From Trichoplax sp. H2 (lineage: Eukaryota; Placozoa; Uniplacotomia; Trichoplacea), in the NCBI GenBank assembly GCA_003344405.1, contig NOWV01000242.1, positions 30,043 through 94,042 of the forward strand: a DNA stretch of 64,000 bases, given 5' to 3'. Made by a program: the position numbers and the translations under genes. Each line of letters starts with the position of its first letter. Positions within the stretch are counted from its first letter, which is position 1. This document shows positions 51,864 through 64,000 of the stretch, one piece after another. The notes under the pieces were generated by a model. It did no database searches, was not told the origin of the DNA, and saw only the letters and a program-made list of their open reading frames with translations.

Positions 51864-54800
51864 ATTATAGGCCTTAAAATTTACGCGATGGCATGATAAC
51901 CGCTTTAAATTGGATGATGCTACTCACCGTTAATTTCATGTCGAATTTAGGCCAGTTTAGTTTTATAACAATAATATTGGATTGATCAATTTTATGGATA
52001 AAAGTCAGATCTTAATTTATTAGCCATTCTTTGTTTTTTCGAGATATTTAAATAGTTATTACCTTGTAGTATTAGTCATTCTATTATAGTACTATTTTAA
52101 TGTTATGGTTCTGTAATGTATTGGAGAGATTTATAATATCACATTCAACGATTTAGCCACTATATTTATAACGTACTGGAAAATTAAATGATACGTAACG
52201 CTTCGTATAAATTTTAGAGTAATTTAATTCACTCTTTTTTGTATGCATTGGATCATAACGCGATATTGGTATTTACTCTAGTGCTTACTTCTTAAAATAA
52301 CCTATATGCTATTCATGTAGGTATAGATATGTATGTAGCTATCATTGTAAATATGACTAGTAATGTTGGATAAATTTATAAATAAAACAGTATATCATTC
52401 TGTATGGATCCATGGACATATCATTCATTAGCCATATTCAAAATGACTATATTAATACTTCAAGCATGTTAGCAGCTGAGATATGCCATTTCACACAGTT
52501 GCAAGCTAAGTTGACTGGATTGATCTATTCTCAACAGATATTAGCATCTGCTATGAGTAAATATAGAATCGATGTAACTCCATCTACATGCAAAAATATC
52601 ATCTAACGATGCAAATCTCTTATGATATAACGAAAATAGTTTTATCATGTCTAATTTATGTAATTTACTTGCTTATCAAAGAAAATATGCAAGGCACATC
52701 TAGTATCCTCTTTACTACTCTAGTTGAAATGCTATATTGGCTTCATACATTTTACTTTTCATGCGATCTCTATTAGTGGTGTTAATGACTGTCAACGATG
52801 CAAAAGTGTATTTGCTGTTCGATAAACCAACTTCTACTGGTAAAATAAGGTGATAGTAGATAGATTTAAGAAGTAATAGACAATGTACTTTTGGTAATAG
52901 TGGATGAGTCTACTAATTTGTTTAGTACGTATTGTAAATACAAATTGTAGAGTCTCACAGCACAAAAGTACACCAATTTCTATTACTGATAGCCAATAAT
53001 TATTAGTAGCGTACCGGTAGTTCTTACCATTTATCATAATGAGCTCGATCGATTCGATATTTCTGTTTCCATTTTCAAGCTATTTGATTACCTACTACAA
53101 GTTTATAAACAAGGAGCATACAATATAAGAGAAACAAGTATAAAAAATTACAGATTAATGGGAAAGCCCATATCATGGCAATGCTTAATTGGTTAAATGA
53201 TTGTTCAAAAATTATACCGTATCTTTATCCTTAAGGTTACCTTCTTTACAAATTTATTACAAGAGATAGAAAATCAATTCTAAATTATAATTTGTATTTT
53301 ATAAACTAGCATGGTACCCTTTCGATAGAAAAAAGCTACTGAGAAGTAAGCCTTGATGACTGCATTTATTTGCAGTTATATATTCACTCTATTTAACAAT
53401 TGAGCTGGTTAAATAGCTTCTTTTTAATAATTATAATTGTTGTACCTGTAAGAAGGTGTATAAGAAATGACCTCCCTTAATCGGGTGAAACGCTGTAGTT
53501 ACTTGCTACCATGGTTCTCATACATTACTTAAAGCAATAAACTTTGCTCCTGTTGGAAGGGTAAAATATTATATGCAAAATTACTGAAAATAAATAATAT
53601 CTATTTTCTAATGAAGGATCCTTTGAATTAAGGATATAAATTTTTAATAAAATGTACAGGTATAAAAAGTAATTGACCTGTCATTACACCTTAATAGTTT
53701 GAATCTCTATGCTATAGGCTACCAATATTCGTTAAATATATCAAATATTGTGCAGCCTATGATTCATCTCCATTACTTTTTTCATGAGAGGTATTAAAAT
53801 AATAATGTCGAAAATCATAGTCATAAAGTGCTATCTAGTTAGGATGAGCTTAACGAATAGCTATCATTCGACATTGATAGTACATAAATAAAGGCTCAAA
53901 GTAAGCATATTAATAAATCTAATGCTATACCATGAAGAATTTGTGATTGATTAAGTAATATATCTAAAGTTGTACAGTTAAGGATTTGTGGCTGATTAAG
54001 TAGAGTAAAAATAAATATGAACTGGCCGATAGGTCTACAATTTTTAGCCTAGAGTCAAATCAAAACTGACTTGACTAAAACTACCGGAATTGTAAAGTGT
54101 CCATAGTTCTTCATTCTAGTTACTAAAAGTGAGTTAATATATCAACATTTGCTGACATTATGACGTACAATATTTCGAAAAATTTCTGAATATCTTACTA
54201 TGATGACTATGTATCGAAATGAAAATCCCACTAGAAAGATCAACATATATACATAAGGAATAGTTTATGAGAATGTAGATAAAAAATATTTATCTAAGAC
54301 CAAAATGAATCGTTTGATTTATTTTAAGTATATTAATTAAAGTTAAATTTTTATGCTTAAATTACTGCAATCCAGGGGAAAAGACAAACAGCGATTAAGC
54401 TATGAAGCCCTCTAGCTTTATCTGTCATATAAATTATTTCACCGCAATTAATAATTAATAATTTTATTATTGTTTTAAATATCATTTTTATTGTCAGATA
54501 TCCTTTCACATTGCCGTCGTAGTATAAGGTTTTTAGTATCATTGTGTTTAGAGTAATTTCTTTGTGCGAGATTGAAGTGAATTAAAATAGCTTTGAATAA
54601 TCATTTTACCATGAAACGACAATCGACTTTTCATAGATTATTTCCCATTTAATTCATAAGAAATATCAATAAAATAATGCTATAATCCACATGAGACAGA
54701 TCTAGACTAGTAAATATAATAATCTAATGATAGACGAAAGCAATTAGAAGATTAAGTATATATATAGCTATTGTTAATTATCGAAAGCACTTGCATATTA

Positions 54801-56632
54801 TGTATTTTACCGTATTCTTTCACATGAAAAGTATAGAATTTATGATTTATACCTACGGAAAGAATAAATCTATATTTGACCTTTTCATTACCTTAACATG
54901 AGATAGAGAGGAGCTACCACCATAGGTAGTGGATGAAGGTATTATGATTTATTAGTGAAATGATAGGATGTTAACAATGATGAAGCGCAAATCTTATTTA
55001 TGGAACGGCAGTATAGTACTAGAGATAAAAAATGAATGATTCTTTATAAGTGATCTTTGTATAATTAAAGGTAAGTATAAAAACCTAACTCTAGCTTGTT
55101 CTAAATGAATACATAATGATTTATAGACGAAGTTTCGGAATGTAAACAAGATGAGACTCAAATCTTATTAATAGTATACGAGTAGGACTAAAGGTGGTAG
55201 ATAATTTATATATGATCCTTATAAACCATCTTGCATAATTAATACCGGTAGTAACATCCGAATATCTATGCCTATATTGTTTATTCAAAATTATTAATTC
55301 AGGATTACTTTCGTATTTACATACAATCTAAACTACTCTGGATATGTTACGTTCAGAATTATAATCAGTAATTCGGTATCATTATTTATTTCTATAAATA
55401 AAACAAAGACGCAACATCATAAGCAACTAGTAATGAAATAATCATTCGGAAGTTGTATCAAATTGTTTATTCATTTTATGAGTAATTTTTGAAGGTGTTA
55501 TACTGTATATCAAAGAAAGCACTCCTTAACATTATGTCAACCAATTAATTTACTAAGTAAATCTGCCCCCATGACCAAAGCCGTTTCATCTGAAGCTTTG
55601 GATTATTCATCTGATTCTTATCGTGGCCTAATTTCATATTCCACAATGGTAGGCTATTGCTATTGGCATCACAGTTTGATAATCAATAGACTACATATAT
55701 TATGCTTTCGGTCAATTATATTATTACTCATTAATGGACAATATTTCGGTCCATCTTGCTTAAAGGCTCATAATGATATTTTGGCAGATTATACAATTTA
55801 GGTACTGAATGGATCTATCCTTTTCTAGCCTTCCGTATTGCACTCAGCTAAAACTAATTTTAAAAGCTCCATTATGCCCCATTACTATAGCAGCTACCGG
55901 TACTATGAAGGCCAGAAAATGGTCTTATGGTACTATTCTATAAGCTAATATTCGCAATTTACCCTAGCACTCGAAATTGTCCGAAGACCATCTTATAGAC
56001 TCCATAGCAACGATAACTGCTAAATTATTCAATCCTTAGTGATATTATTAAAGTACTCTTCTATATTTAATACTGCGTATGAACTAGTTGATTTCAATGT
56101 GATTATAAAATATCTTCAAGCGTTTACCATGTAAAACAGTACTATGGTAATAAAATGCTATTCTTAAATCACCGTTAAAGTCTTTTAAAATTAACCGCTG
56201 CTATCCTAGAAAAGACAATACATGCATTAGCAATTAACAAATGAAGTTACTCAGTTGTATTACGTTTATCTATATCTAGAAGAATAATATATGAATAAAA
56301 TAACATTTCTTTTTTGTCTTAGCAAAAGTATTCAAGTAGCTAAATCTCCACGAAATTACAAACATTTTACTTTGTCTCATAATAAGGTACGAAGTGATTA
56401 GTAGTGAGTTTGATTACGTGTAGTAATAAAATTGACAGGTCTTATTGGTAGAAGTAAGTTAGTTTTTTACTAACAAAATTGTGTTTGCAAGTATATATTG
56501 AGTACGGATCACATAATAGTATGAATCGATTAACAATATTGTGTCTTATTTACTTTTGAAATTAACTAGCGTAAGAAATGTATCGATCACTGTCTAACTT
56601 CTCTCTTTATGATTACAGGTGCAAATAGGAAA
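51864..56632. other. Long intergenic stretch between the two peptide genes
   Basis: About 4.8 kb of AT-rich sequence. An AATAAA at 52381 could serve the upstream peptide gene. A leader exon of the next gene is expected here but could not be placed. No third signal-peptide exon of the same design was found. Confidence 0.45.
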
Positions 56633-57132
56633 ATGAACATTAAATTGGCCTTGATAGCGTCGCTGTTTCTCTTTGCGGTGGCAAATGCTACCGAAGAAAA
56701 TTACTCTGAATTCGAAAATCAATTAAAGGAAGAAGATGCAACCGATGATGCAACTCTCGTGGATAAAGATGAAGGCGATGAAGATGATGAGACTGAGCAG
56801 CCAGTGGATATGATTGATGCTGATAAGGACCGCGAAGAGCTTGAAACACCAATGAAAAAATCGGTTAGTGTTTAGTATGCATTAATTGCTATAGCTTTTG
56901 TATCCCGTGACTAGTAAGTAATTTGCCTGCTTTTGAATATATTCCACTATTGTTATTAATATGAATTTTTATTACTGAATATTTTGGCATTTCTCAACTT
57001 AATGCCTATTTCTAAATTAAAATATAGTTCTGGTGGCGCCGTCGTCGTCGTCGTCGTCATGATCGTCGTCGAGTTATCATTATTCCTCAACGTCCATTTT
57101 GGCGTCGTCGCAGCCATTTTCATGTACCATAA
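56633..57132 (+). CDS. Secreted peptide precursor: acidic pro-region plus Arg/Trp-rich C-terminal peptide
   Basis: Exons 56633..56863 (donor AAATCG|GTTAGT) and 57028..57132 (acceptor aaatatag|TTC), phase 0, give 111 residues. Residues 1-19 are a clear signal peptide ending in AVANA. Residues 20-73 hold about 25 Asp/Glu (for example DKDEGDEDDETEQ). MKKS closes exon 1. Exon 2 encodes only the 34-residue end: FWW, seven Arg, HD, three Arg, VIIIPQRPFW, three Arg, then SHFHVP. It has 14 Arg, 3 Trp, 3 Phe and no Cys. This recalls Trp/Arg-rich antimicrobial peptides such as indolicidin and tritrpticin in composition, not in sequence. The acidic domain would neutralise the basic peptide before processing. 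A strong acceptor (ctctctttatgattacag) ends 14 bases before the ATG, so a leader exon is likely. AATAAA at 57434 is a possible polyadenylation signal. The Arg run comes from a (CGT)n tract. I do not know this family. Confidence 0.78.
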
Positions 57133-59363
57133 AACGTTTAGAATGCAGACAAGATAAGGTTACTTCGTACTCCCCTTAATAATATGTAAAGTGCAGGTAG
57201 TTCATAGTAGCATTAGAGACAGCATATTTACCTTATGCAAAACTAGATAGATAATTGTTATTACTTATGAGGATTTATGTCAAAGTAGAATATACAAAAT
57301 TCTGCACGCGTAATTCATAAATAGGCGAAATTGAAATACCTATGTCTAAAAATGCAGATATTGGCCATACTATTTTATGTATTTTTATCAATATTTTATA
57401 ATTTACGCAACCGTTATCTTTGTTTGATTGAGAAATAAATCTTTAAAATTTAAATTTCTTGGATCAATCATTGATATTGAGGAAAGTGAACAATTTAAAT
57501 TCCATTGCTTTAGAGATGTTTAAATTTAGTAATGGCTCTATGGTCTCATAGATACGCTTTCAAATAAACGCATTTAGCTGCAATAAATAGTACATGCCGT
57601 GATGATATACCGTAGTATTTATTGAGCGATATCATTAATAATCCGGGATAATATTGAGATTATAGTGTCCTCATTTTTGTTAGTAACCAATTAATCATGA
57701 AAGACCTAACAATAACTATTGAGAAGGTTAACTGTCAACAAATTCATAGAATGCTTAGGCTTACATTAATCATAATTTACATATATTTAAGTTGATTATA
57801 GTCATTAGAAAATATAAAAATTTGTCGATGAATAGTCATGTTATTAACGCTTGAAACAAACGCTATTGTTATGAGAAAGTAAACTATGTTCAACTAGATC
57901 TTAATAACATTATATTTTGATTCTTTACTGAGAATAAATTACATCAGATGTGCGCAAAGATGAAAAAGTAAAACATTTCGTGAATAAGAATGCATCATTT
58001 TAACTTATCAAAAGACCGAACTCTCCATTAGAAAGGTTTCTTTTGGCACATAACTATAAATGCTGTAATTCTAAATATGAAAGCTTGACTTTAATTTATT
58101 ACTACTAAGGATGATATTTAGTTATGATTTAAATTCTTACCAATGATAAAGACAGCCTTAAGAGATCGTGAATAACTCACAAAAAATTACCATTCCCGGA
58201 TTGATGTTATTTTCTCCTTTCGACTACCGTATGGCATTAAACAATTTACAAGTTGATTAGATTTGTAAACCTATCAATATTGCAATGCAATATCAATACC
58301 AGAATCAGTGTTCATTTTAGTTAGGAGAATTTCTTCATATTATTTATAACGAAATGTATACTCCGTAAACAAGTAATGTTAAGAGTAAATAGTGCTAAAT
58401 GTGTGCAAGTCTTAGCGTATCCTCTAATAGAGTTTACTACACAAATAAACGTAAATTACTGCATTTGTTCTATGCATACGAGTACAAACTACGCGAATCC
58501 TTTCTTTATTAATTATTTGAATTGTATTCCGAATTTTTTCTAAATAATAGGTTAGTAAAGCTCAACAGAAAATTTATATATTCTTCTAGAACTATTTGTG
58601 CTACGCTTCTTATGATTACATTTGCTAACAGCAATGTATGCGGTATTAAAATTTGCAAATATATTGCTATTTTAACATTCTAACTGTAAAATAATAAAAG
58701 CTGCATAAATCAGGGCATGAAATATTTGATGATAATAGTTACTATAAACTTTAATGAATGCATTATATCCAAAGTCTAGTAATAATCTATTTACTATAGC
58801 TAAATTTCATTTATATGGTACATTGTTCTTCCATTTGTATACAATCTGCATCATCTGGACGAAAATTAATTATTCCATAGTATAATACGATCTGGTTAAC
58901 TTTTTCCCCAATAAATGTAATGAAAGGCATAATTAGGGCTGTACGTCAAGAACAACAACTCCATGCTTAAGCATCTCTTTTATTTTCTTTCACTTGAATT
59001 AATGTTACTAAACTTTCTATACCGAATGTACCGCAATTAATATGATTAAAGGATATTCGTGGAAGTATAGGCAGTTTGAGACTTGTCAAGTTCATTAACG
59101 TCAAGACCATGATTAGCGTTTATATTTTTGATCTGTGGTACGATCATACAATGATGAATGGTCAGCATTTTATTCTTGTATTCACAAATTAATTTCCCCG
59201 GCGTATAACTCAAAACACTTGCAGACTTTACCACAGGGTAAATTGGACAAAGAAGTTTGGCTCCAATACCAGTTCAATGTCTTTAATTTACTGAATAACT
59301 TTAACTATTTAACGAAGACCGTAACGATTATCTCGAATTCAAGATTAAGTTCCAGAATTAACC
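57133..59363. other. Intergenic, no feature recognised
   Basis: About 2.2 kb between the second peptide gene and the receptor gene. Open frames at 59046..59234 (minus) and 59135..59494 (plus) are short and have no coding support. Confidence 0.45.
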
Positions 59364-60308
59364 ATGGCTTATATTTTTTTGGCTGCAGTAGGAGGATTTG
59401 GCGCTTTATTATGTTTTTCTCTAGTGATATTTACGTTAAGCCGCCGCCAGCTACGGTCACCAAGTTATGCTTCCTTTATAAGCTTATGTACTAATGGGAT
59501 ACTCTTTGGTAGTTTGTATTTAATGCCAAGGTATGGCACAGATTTTTCTCGTGATACTCCTGTAATTTGCCATATGTTACCACGATTAGGTCAAGCACTT
59601 TTACTTAATGTTGGTCTCCACGTTTCTGTAATGACTATTGAACGATATTTCGCTATCGTATATCCATTCAAATACCAACGATTTATAACTAGAGGAACTG
59701 TAATGGTTATCATCTTATTTTTATGGTTTCTGGTTATTGGCTTGCAAGCAATTGTTAGTGGACTCGAATTCATTCAAATTAATCAGACAGTTGCTAATAA
59801 ATGTGCTTATAGTAGAGGATTCGAAAACACCAGCAATCTTATTAATGCCGGATTTAGCGTTGCATTAAGCTGCTTAACGCTAATCATCTTAATTTACGTA
59901 TATACACTTGTTTTAATCATCATAAGACGCCACCAAGACAAGATTCGTCGGCAACTTACTCTATCGAATCCAGATAAAATAGCAGTTAAAACTCGTAAAA
60001 AAGCAGTATTACAAACTGGTTTGCTTTTTGGTGTTTACTTGGTCTTCTTTTTACCTTTTCTTTTTGTGACTGCTTTTTTACCTCGTTTGCCATTCAGCAA
60101 GCCGTTATATTATTTTTATATCAACGTTTTGCGAAATATGGCGTTCATTTTTCCGTTTATTCAACCCTTGTTATATTTAAAATTTACGGCTAATATTAAC
60201 AGAGAGTTAAAAAGCATTCTAGGAAATCTTTCAGTACATAAAAGTGCTGCTAGTAATCCGAATATTGCTATACTTACTTTTGAAAAATCGATAGGTATGC
60301 AGATATAG
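59364..60308 (+). CDS. Rhodopsin-like (class A) G-protein-coupled receptor, orphan
   Basis: A 314-residue intronless frame with seven hydrophobic segments. TM1 begins almost at the first residue (MAYIFLAAVGGFGALLCF), so the outer N-terminus is nearly absent. TM3 carries Cys69 (VICHML) for the usual disulfide with ECL2 (NKCAYS) and ends in TIERYFAIVYPFKY, an ERY version of the DRY motif with the standard Y-P stretch in ICL2. TM6 reads FLPFLF where CWxP is usual. TM7 ends IQPLLYLKF, so the Asn of NPxxY is Gln. The in-frame stop at 59346 fixes the start. A peptide, lipid or amine ligand cannot be told from the sequence. The compact, intronless form is common in expanded receptor families of early-branching animals. 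Confidence 0.88.
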   Translation: MAYIFLAAVGGFGALLCFSLVIFTLSRRQLRSPSYASFISLCTNGILFGSLYLMPRYGTDFSRDTPVICHMLPRLGQALLLNVGLHVSVMTIERYFAIVYPFKYQRFITRGTVMVIILFLWFLVIGLQAIVSGLEFIQINQTVANKCAYSRGFENTSNLINAGFSVALSCLTLIILIYVYTLVLIIIRRHQDKIRRQLTLSNPDKIAVKTRKKAVLQTGLLFGVYLVFFLPFLFVTAFLPRLPFSKPLYYFYINVLRNMAFIFPFIQPLLYLKFTANINRELKSILGNLSVHKSAASNPNIAILTFEKSIGMQI

Positions 60309-63300
60309 CAAGATTTAAAACCGTACGTGATCATGTACTTGGGTGTAGGATTGAACAACTATTCTGTGCCTATTTTATTTCTTAGCAACATAGTTACAAG
60401 CAGTTTCAGATAGATTGGTCTATTTTGCTGTCTTTATTACTCAAGATAGAATAATATCTGTTGGGTTTGGATTAGCAAGACTGATCTAAATAGTCACTAC
60501 CGAGTACAGCCAATAATTGTATGATTACTGATACATTGATATACTTTTGCGCATTTATAATATAGTTTAAAATTTTTAAATGGCTTATTCGATATCGATA
60601 TAGTTTCTTAAGTACTCTTATATGTACACAATCCATAACTGTAGATAAAAGTTACGGTAGCCAATTCAAAATTATCCAAGATAAGTTCAAGCTCGCGAGA
60701 ATCTCGTAGACTATTAGTAGTAGGCGTAATTAAATTTTAAATTATCTATCCCTGGTAGTACACACGGTGCCGCAAATGTACTAAGATTTTGTAGTAATTT
60801 GGTACTATACCGCTTTATACACGTACAGTATATCCTTATTAAACTCGTCATTTTATTGAATAATGATTACCGTGGCATTAATAGAGGAAATTGAGAATTT
60901 ACTCTTTTCTATAGGCGACAGAAACTGAAATAACTGAAATGAAGTAGTTTCTTTGTTTACTATTAATTATTACTAATTTACTATCCTAAGAAGTGAAAAA
61001 TGCTACTATATCTGTAATTAAGTCAATTGATGCAAATGAAATAAAGACAGTGCATTCGCACCTCCTGCTAAGATATATTGATACAGATGGATTTTCTGAA
61101 CATAATCTACTGGTATAAAATAATTATTGAATCATAATATCCCATATATAGAATAAAACTAATAGACGCATATCCTTTTACCTATCTGAGATATTATTGA
61201 AGTTTCGTTATTAACTTAAAATTATGGATAGTACCATAATAGACTCCATGAAATGATCAAGATCGAACACGTAGGATATTTACAGAGCATGCATTCATAT
61301 AACTTAAACAATTAATAAGCTATGGTATATTATAGGCTGTTATCATCACAACGTTATATTGACTATCTGCCATTTTTTTCCTATCAGTAGAGTTGTTAGA
61401 TGGATTATTTATAAGAATTATAAGAATAAAGTATTTTACTGTCTCTTCATTAAAAATGTGTTTACATATATCGGTTCAAGTAGGTAAGATTACTCCAATC
61501 GTATATAATTTCATAAATCACAACTCATGGTATGCTATGATGTAAATTAGACGTATTTTCGTGCTTTACTATCCATGACATAAAGCCAAGTTATCCTAAC
61601 ATTCTCATAATTAATTGTGAATTGTAATTTTTCGCAACTAGATCTATCTTAATATCAAAATGACTTAAAGATCTTATACGCATATAGCAAGTTGTGATAT
61701 AACTGATCATGAAAATCCAAAAGTTATAGAAAATTAAAACTTTATTAGATCTTTATACAAATATAATCTACGCACGCCTCTACTCTAGCTGAATATAACT
61801 ACTAAACACTTCTAGAAAGAACTAATAGAATAATCTAAGCTGCCAGCTCGTATACTTTTGGTAACATTTACAACGACAATCAGCATAGTTGCAACATTCT
61901 ACCATATTTTATAGATATTCAGATTATTACTAGTGACACCATTTTAAAGCGGATCATCATCAATCCAATGTTGAAACTACTAAAGTATTTACGTACGCAT
62001 AATTTTTACTAGTTAGAGTACGATAAACTAGCCATATCATAATATATGAGTATGAATTACAGTTCTATTTTTACCTCTAACCTCAATAGTAACTCGAAAC
62101 CCTACTGTACAGTGTATAATCATCTGTACTCTAGCGTAGAATCTTTCATTACAGTCCATGCTTATGAACTACTAAATATGTATTAAGTATTAAGAAAAAA
62201 TATCGAAAGTCACGCTACCGTATATCATACTAAACATGGCTAATAGTCTACAATCCCAATACAAAGTTACGTTACAGGCAACTATGAAGATTTTACTTCC
62301 ATATCCGGCTTCAATAATTATCATTGCACTAAAAGCTTGAGCTCATAGGATCATGATGTGATTGTTATATTACTATAGAATTAAATATTAATTTGTTGAA
62401 ATTTTATTTGTTGACACCTGGATACTAATGTAAACATAGCTATCGAATGATCAAAGGCATAAATTAACTAAAATTAGCTTTGTAATACCCGTTGTAAAAG
62501 AGATACAGTTAAATTTTACTTAGTCTACGTTGATCAGATTGCCAAATTTTATAAGTATATACGTATTTTGACGATACTTCATTATCCTGAACGTAAGTCT
62601 ATTCTACATAGGCAAGTGGCTTGTTAATCTTAGTAGAGCGATAGGAATGTGGCCATTTCTAGAGATTATTAAAACAACATTAGACGAATCCTTATATATC
62701 ATAGGATATTATATGTAGCCATCTAGAATGGATACTTACGTAACATCGACACACAATTGTTAATCCAATCATATTTGAACTCATTATTTTAATATTGCTC
62801 TCAGGCAGATTAGACTGACTTGACAAATAAATAGGATATTTTGGTAGAGCAAGATACTCAAGCCATTTTACTTCGTACTTGAATTGATCGTATAATAGAA
62901 TAATTATAAAAGAATGAATTTTTGGCTGATCTTGATCGCGTCTTACTTCTCTTGATAATTACTTACGCTGCTAAGATCATTTTGAATTCAAAAATCAAGT
63001 AACGAAAAAGAAAACATAATTAAAGTTAGCGATGTTGGCGATAAGAGTGTAGTAAGACAGTGAAATATCGTATTCTAAGTTGATAATATATTTAGTAATG
63101 TCTACCGTAGATATTGCGTTTATTTACACGTAGGTATTGTGTTCAACGTGTAATAGATATTTCGTTATAGGCTTAAGTATTAAATACGAATATAGCTAGC
63201 TTAGTAACTGTATCGTTTTGAAGAGAACTACTACAGTGCTCACACTAGAGCTTCACATGAAAGGTGTAAATGATTCTGTATTTAAGATGCTAATAATGAA

Positions 63301-64000
63301 GTGTGTAGTAAGTAAGGTGCTAAGATTGTTAAGGCGGAAAAGCATATAAGCGAGTAGTTTAGTACAATAAAATACTTCTTTCTCGTTAGTGATCCTCAGC
63401 TGATCGATTACGTTGTATCTTTGCAAACAAGGTTTTTTTCAATAAACCTTAATTTTCGAAAGGTTTGAAGATTCTTGATCTATCAACCTCACAAGTGTAT
63501 ATGAGTGTATATGAAGTCGAACAACAGGATCAAGACGCTAATATTGAAGAACTAGAAAAAGTCGCATCTTCTATAAAATAGATGGTTAGTATTAGAGTGC
63601 CATAGCTGTTATATTGTTGATATGAATCTACTAATCTATAAGCCCATGAGTGAAATGCAGTATCTGATGTTTGTATGCTTATAAAGTCTGGCAGTCAATT
63701 ATTAGTTAAAAAAGTTCCAATATTAAATCCGGTTCTATTGCCTATCAATGGAACTATGTTCAATATTACTATAGTAACTTATGTCGTATTTCTGATATGC
63801 CTTGCCTTGCCTCAGGCCTATAATCTCAGACAATTTGAAGCGAATAATTTAGCGCATTGCATTATTATAACTGTACAGGATTGAAGGCTGTAAAATTTCA
63901 GACTCACTCTTTTAATGCTATATCCTGTACCATTATTAATGCAGTTTTTATACTATACTATAACTTATACTACGTTATATGATATTTTCGACAAGTCTTG
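60309..64000. other. Right-hand gene-poor stretch
   Basis: About 3.7 kb, very AT-rich. No exon chain or repeat array could be supported apart from the signal-peptide-like frame at 63756. Confidence 0.45.
63756..63884 (+). CDS. Possible signal-peptide exon of a gene at the right edge
   Basis: From the ATG at 63756 the frame reads MFNITIVTYVVFLICLALPQ, then AYNLRQFEANN, and stops 22 codons after the likely cleavage site. The first 21 residues look like a signal peptide. It may be the first coding exon of another secreted product that continues beyond 64000, or it may be chance. No strong donor is visible. Confidence 0.25.
   Translation: MFNITIVTYVVFLICLALPQAYNLRQFEANNLAHCIIITVQD

Noticed and set aside
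1-64000. tRNA genes, rRNA and CRISPR-like arrays
   Set aside because: No cloverleaf with A and B boxes, no rRNA segment and no spaced direct-repeat array was found by eye. A covariance-model scan would settle the small RNAs.

Overview
This is AT-rich eukaryotic DNA. Genes are split by many short GT-AG introns, mostly 50-150 bases, and most of them can be joined by eye with matching phases. The gene set is animal: an EFHC2 axoneme protein, PELP1, XPG (ERCC5), an ATP11-type lipid flippase, FAM241B, a rhodopsin-like receptor and a kinesin-light-chain-like TPR protein. Short introns, ancestral animal genes, and intronless TPR and receptor genes fit a placozoan such as Trichoplax. That assignment is an inference; no rRNA or mitochondrial marker is in the window.

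Layout. 0.45-3.5 kb (minus): 5' part of an ankyrin-repeat protein with a lipidation-type N-terminus, running off the left edge. 3.5-9.7 kb: gene-poor, with several tandem repeats. 9.7-10.1 kb (minus): FAM241B-like membrane protein. 10.1-16.2 kb: gene-poor, with a degenerate ~200-bp satellite. 16.2-23.2 kb (plus): P4-ATPase of the ATP11 class, about 35 exons. 24.4-25.3 kb (minus): coiled-coil protein. 27.1-29.8 kb (plus): PELP1. 32.0-33.9 kb (plus): 15-TPR protein. 34.8-39.7 kb (minus): XPG endonuclease, 13 exons. 40.8-41.35 kb (plus): an 84-residue basic protein in three exons. 41.55-41.96 kb (minus): a weak three-exon candidate. 43.2-48.7 kb (minus): EFHC2, 20 exons. 51.3-51.9 kb and 56.6-57.1 kb (plus): two secreted peptide precursors. 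59.4-60.3 kb (plus): an intronless class A receptor. 60.3-64.0 kb: nothing firm.

The most interesting part is 51-57 kb. Two genes on the same strand share one plan: a splice-acceptor-like site just before the ATG, an exon with a signal peptide and a strongly acidic pro-region, a phase-0 intron, and a last exon that alone encodes a strongly cationic aromatic-containing peptide. One peptide is an Arg/Trp-rich 34-mer (14 Arg, 3 Trp). The other is a Lys-rich, probably amphipathic 25-mer. This is the charge-balanced layout of antimicrobial peptide precursors. I recognise neither sequence, so they may be an undescribed placozoan peptide family; the function is inference.

The housekeeping genes serve separate processes: nucleotide-excision repair (XPG), 60S ribosome maturation (PELP1), membrane lipid asymmetry (ATP11) and the ciliary axoneme (EFHC2). 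Nothing suggests they are co-regulated.
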